Both the position numbers and the translations under genes were made by a program. A stretch of DNA of 64,000 nt from an uncultured Lachnospiraceae bacterium (GTDB taxonomy: Bacteria > Bacillota > Clostridia > Lachnospirales > Lachnospiraceae): positions 1-64,000 of the forward strand of contig CAKQYU010000001.1 of NCBI GenBank assembly GCA_934293575.1, in the 5' to 3' direction. This document shows, piece after piece, positions 60,918 to 64,000 of the stretch. The notes beneath the pieces are model-generated. The model had not been told where the DNA came from and made no database searches. It saw only the letters and a program-made list of their open reading frames with translations. The first letter of the stretch is position 1. Each line of letters opens with the position of its first letter.

Positions 60918-61877
60918 ATGAAAAAAGTGTATGTGTGTCTCATGTTGTGTGTGATTGGTTTACTTGTTGCATGCGGAAAGCAGGAGGCAAAGAATGATAC
61001 AGTAATAAAACCGGGTGTAAATGAGATATATATTTATTACCGTAATATAAATCAAAATGAATTACATTCAGAAATTTACCGGTTACAGTCAAAGGATGAC
61101 ATTCTTTCCAATGTAAGTGATATTATGAATACATTGGAGAATGTGGAAAAAGGAAGTGATTATGCTTCTCCGTTTGCAAGTGGTATTATCTATAATAAAT
61201 GTAATCACGGACAGCGAAAAGGAAATCTGGAACTGTGGTTTGATATCAATTATGACAGCTTGAGTGCGGAAGATTTATTGTTTTTTAAAGCCTGTGTAGT
61301 AAAATCCGTTTTGAATCTTGACGGAGTTAATTCTGTTACGATGTATCTGACGGATTTGGCGAATACAGATAAGGAGACTTCTACTGTTTCGGAAAGCTTT
61401 GATGATGATTCTTTTAATATGGCATTTGACAGTGAGAACGGATATAGTCAGCAGGGTACGATTACGGTATATTTTGCGAATGAAGACGGAACGGTTTTGA
61501 AGGAATATCGGAAAGAGGTAGAAATCAGCAACACGACTTCTCTGCCACGACTGGTATTAGAGACATTGATTGAAGGACCGGGAGACTCAAAGGAATATAC
61601 GGCAACGATACCGAAGACAACCAAAATACAAAAGGTGTCGGTAAAGGATGGTATCTGTTATGTAGATTTAAGTGATGAATTCTATGATGCCCAGAATCCG
61701 TTACAAAATGATCTGATTGTATATTCGGTAGTGAATTCTTTGGTTGAACTTCCAAATGTATCAAAGGTTCAATTTTTAAAGAATGGTGAAAAACAGGCAT
61801 TGTTCAGAGGCAGTTTTGCCTTTGATGGAATTTTTGAAAGAAATTTGGATTTAATTGAACAGGAAACAAATGAATAG
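60918..61877 (+). CDS. GerMN-domain lipoprotein
   Basis: The 319-residue protein has a lipoprotein signal peptide with lipobox LLVAC (Cys19) and two GerMN-like domains (about 25-160 and 175-300: TITVYFANEDGTVLKEYRKE, LPRLVLETLIEGPGDSKEY, GICYVDLSDEFYD). GerM is a spore germination/sporulation lipoprotein; LpqB of Actinobacteria also has GerMN and sits next to MtrAB. ATG 60918 fits AGGAGA best; 60915 is possible. It directly follows the kinase gene. Confidence 0.85.
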   Translation: MKKVYVCLMLCVIGLLVACGKQEAKNDTVIKPGVNEIYIYYRNINQNELHSEIYRLQSKDDILSNVSDIMNTLENVEKGSDYASPFASGIIYNKCNHGQRKGNLELWFDINYDSLSAEDLLFFKACVVKSVLNLDGVNSVTMYLTDLANTDKETSTVSESFDDDSFNMAFDSENGYSQQGTITVYFANEDGTVLKEYRKEVEISNTTSLPRLVLETLIEGPGDSKEYTATIPKTTKIQKVSVKDGICYVDLSDEFYDAQNPLQNDLIVYSVVNSLVELPNVSKVQFLKNGEKQALFRGSFAFDGIFERNLDLIEQETNE

Positions 61878-61898
61878 AATAAGGAGGGACATATCCCC

Positions 61899-64000
61899 TT
61901 GAAAAGACCAGTGCTTTATTGGATAAGCTTGTTCATACTTGGAGAGTTTGTAAGCATGCGATTGCCGGTAATAACATTGGGAGGTTGTGTGATTGGAGTG
62001 CTTTTGGTAATACTATGCACTCCATTTCTTTTTTATCGAAGCAAAAAAGATAAACACTTAAGCAGAATCTGGAATAGTGGTATAATTGCGTTTTTGTTAG
62101 GAGTTGCCTGCGTGATGTATCTTTCCGGAAAGGTTCAAATTTTACAAAGTACATACGAAAAAGAGATTGCATTTTACGGAAAGGTAATATCCGGAGAAGT
62201 AAAAAATACAAACTATTACTACACATTACATTTAAAACAACTGACCATAGGAGAACAGTCCTATCTGATGAACCAGAATATACGGTTAGCTGCAAAACAG
62301 GATATGGATTTATATCCGGGGGATGTAATATGGGGAACGGGAACAGGAAAAGCTTATCGAAGGGCTTCTAATCCGGGTGGATATGATGAACAAAGCTATC
62401 AGTATTCCAATGGGAATTATCTGGATTTGGAATCTGTAAGGATAATAAAGAAAAAATGTTTTCCTTTTGGTTTACGTTATCTGCTATTTCAACTGCGGTC
62501 AAAATTGACCGGTATCTATCAAAATATATTGCCGGAGAAAGAGGCATCCTTAGCAGCAGCTATGGTATTGGGAGACAAGCAGAATCTGGATACGGATATA
62601 AAACAGATGTATCAGAAAAACGGAATTGCACATTTGCTGGCAATTTCCGGACTGCATATTGCAATGATTGGAGGAACTCTATATCGGTTATTAAGAAAAT
62701 GGATCGGAGGTTATGTAATTCCGGTAGGAACCGGAATTGTGTTTGTCCTGTTTTATGGAATGCTTACGGGATTGGCAGGTGCAACCTGCAGGGCAGCAGT
62801 GATGCTAAGTCTTTCGTTTGTTGCAGATTTGACCGGAAGAAAATACGATTTAATTTCATCACTTTTTATTGCACTTTTTTTGATGCTGGCAAAAAATCCT
62901 TATCAGATGACGCAGACCGGATTTTTACTTTCTTTTGGTGCTATTTTGGGAATTGCGGTGATTTATCCCATTTGGAATTTATGGATAGAAAATTTGCCGA
63001 AATGGACGGATGCGTTATTTGTCAGTATCAGTGTGCAGTTGATACTGATACCGGTTATGCTCTATTATTTTTATGAGATTCCGGTATATGGAGTTTTTTT
63101 GAATGTATTGGTCATTCCGATGATGGGTGTTTTGCTGGCATGTCTGATTCTTGCCGGATTGGTGGGACTTTTTAACCTGTCGGTAGCAAGCTGTATTGTT
63201 ATTCCGGTAAGGATTATTTTTAAATTATATGAAATTTTGTGCGGACTATGGGAACGGATACCGGGAAATATCTTTTGTATGGGACGACCGGATAAAGGAT
63301 GGATGATTGGATATTACGGTATTCTTATTTTACTTTTGCTTTACACTTATTTCGGTAAGCGGAAATGGAGAGTTTTTATCCTTTATTGTTGTTTTCTTTT
63401 GCTTTTTTTCTGCTATCCGGTTGTGGAAAGACAGGACTTATTCATCTGTATGTTTGATGTAGGACAGGGAGACGGTATATATATAAGAACACCGGAACAG
63501 GATAATATTCTGGTGGATGGGGGAAGCAGTTCGCAAAAAAACATCGGAACGTATATATTAAAAAACGGACTAAAATATTATGGCTGCAACCATCTAGACT
63601 ATGTTATCGTAACGCATAGTGACAGTGACCATTACAGTGGAATTTCTGAATTGCTGGAAAATGCTGTTTTGCCGATTGATAATCTGATTTTGCCGGATAT
63701 TCAAAATCCGGATGCAGCGTATTTACAGTTGGAAAAATTGGCAGAAAAAAGAGGGTGCCGGGTGTATCATATGAAGGAAGAAGATCAACTTGTATTCGGA
63801 AAGGTTCGTATGGAATGTTTTAATCCACAGAACATTTCGTACGAGGATAAAAATACAGGGAGTCTTGTGTTCTGGTTGAATTTCAAAGAATTTGATATGC
63901 TGCTTACCGGAGATATGGATTCCTCTGTAGAAAAACGTTTGGAAAACAGGTTATCAGAATCAGCGAAAAAAGGCTTGGATGTGTTAAAGGTTGCACATCA
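61899..64000 (+). CDS. comEC: ComEC/Rec2 DNA channel, cut by the window edge
   Basis: ComEC forms the membrane channel for single-stranded DNA uptake. About 700 residues are visible from TTG 61899 (AAGGAGG 11 bases before). They include an N-terminal OB-like domain, the polytopic competence domain (IAHLLAISGLHIAMIGG, TGLAGATCRAAVMLSLSF) and the start of a metallo-beta-lactamase domain with FDVGQGDGIYI and VTHSDSDHYSG. The frame is open throughout and continues past the window. Confidence 0.93.
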   Translation, partial: MKRPVLYWISLFILGEFVSMRLPVITLGGCVIGVLLVILCTPFLFYRSKKDKHLSRIWNSGIIAFLLGVACVMYLSGKVQILQSTYEKEIAFYGKVISGEVKNTNYYYTLHLKQLTIGEQSYLMNQNIRLAAKQDMDLYPGDVIWGTGTGKAYRRASNPGGYDEQSYQYSNGNYLDLESVRIIKKKCFPFGLRYLLFQLRSKLTGIYQNILPEKEASLAAAMVLGDKQNLDTDIKQMYQKNGIAHLLAISGLHIAMIGGTLYRLLRKWIGGYVIPVGTGIVFVLFYGMLTGLAGATCRAAVMLSLSFVADLTGRKYDLISSLFIALFLMLAKNPYQMTQTGFLLSFGAILGIAVIYPIWNLWIENLPKWTDALFVSISVQLILIPVMLYYFYEIPVYGVFLNVLVIPMMGVLLACLILAGLVGLFNLSVASCIVIPVRIIFKLYEILCGLWERIPGNIFCMGRPDKGWMIGYYGILILLLLYTYFGKRKWRVFILYCCFLLLFFCYPVVERQDLFICMFDVGQGDGIYIRTPEQDNILVDGGSSSQKNIGTYILKNGLKYYGCNHLDYVIVTHSDSDHYSGISELLENAVLPIDNLILPDIQNPDAAYLQLEKLAEKRGCRVYHMKEEDQLVFGKVRMECFNPQNISYEDKNTGSLVFWLNFKEFDMLLTGDMDSSVEKRLENRLSESAKKGLDVLKVAH

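Noticed and set aside
62456..63076. 206-residue open frame on the plus strand inside comEC
   Set aside because: It is out of frame with comEC, whose own frame is open and carries all ComEC motifs; the product has no recognisable features.

Overview
The window reads as chromosomal DNA of a low-GC, anaerobic, endospore-forming Firmicute, most likely of the class Clostridia and probably family Lachnospiraceae. The case rests on strong AAGGAGG-type ribosome binding sites, frequent TTG and GTG starts, the spore genes (spmA/spmB, sigH, spoIIGA-sigE-sigG, a SpoVD-like PBP), and families common in that lineage (DUF4250, DUF2225, GlnRS with adjacent tRNA, Thr/Glu-rich secreted tails). The genus cannot be fixed from the sequence alone. 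No rRNA, CRISPR array, prophage or intact insertion sequence was seen. The only mobile-element-like gene is a truncated Rpn/PD-(D/E)XK nuclease at the left edge.

Layout. 1-7.2 kb: Rpn-like nuclease (minus, cut by the edge), YwaF/TMEM164 membrane protein, spmA-spmB, apt, NfeD-SPFH pair, AI-2E-family permease, patatin-like lipase, DUF4250. 7.3-14.5 kb: argJ, pepD, ispF, then the conserved cysS-mrnC-rlmB-(membrane protein)-sigH block. 14.6-20.6 kb: tRNA-Thr, glnS, DUF2225 protein, tRNA-Gly (minus), HD phosphohydrolase, and a minus-strand AAA ATPase-LysR pair. 20.7-25.3 kb: yebC, small membrane protein, HTH protein, LytTR regulator with a degenerate receiver, ychF, lgt. 25.4-39.2 kb: division and cell wall cluster mraZ-rsmH-ftsL-pbp-pbp-mraY-murD-ftsW-murA-ftsQ-ftsZ, preceded by MraZ-type repeat arrays. 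39.3-41.8 kb: spoIIGA-sigE and sigG. 41.9-48.8 kb: P-loop kinase, GlgB-like protein, MscS channel, argD, a VirD4/TraG-like protein without its ATPase motifs, and a small orphan protein. 49-57.5 kb: argH, small acidic protein, nadB-nadC, second AI-2E-family permease, argC-argB and a substrate-binding lipoprotein. 57.6-64 kb: DMT transporter, comEA, a two-component system followed by a GerMN lipoprotein, and comEC running off the right edge.

How the genes work together. Arginine biosynthesis is scattered over four loci (argJ, argD, argH, argC-argB). The argD and argC promoters carry paired ArgR-type boxes about 20-21 bp apart, which suggests common control. The division cluster has recognisable sigma-A promoters ahead of mraZ, mraY and ftsZ. 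Sporulation is represented from entry (sigH) through mother-cell control (spoIIGA-sigE) to forespore control (sigG), and the sigG ribosome binding site lies in a predicted hairpin.

Most notable observations: (1) a free-standing, independently promoted VirD4/TraG homologue that has lost both Walker motifs and its membrane anchor; (2) a branching-enzyme homologue whose conserved HDEV motif reads HSEV; (3) two MraZ-type repeat arrays in opposite orientation upstream of mraZ; (4) a LytTR regulator with Glu at the phospho-acceptor position; (5) a regulator-kinase-GerMN lipoprotein trio, resembling MtrAB-LpqB in gene order, between comEA and comEC.
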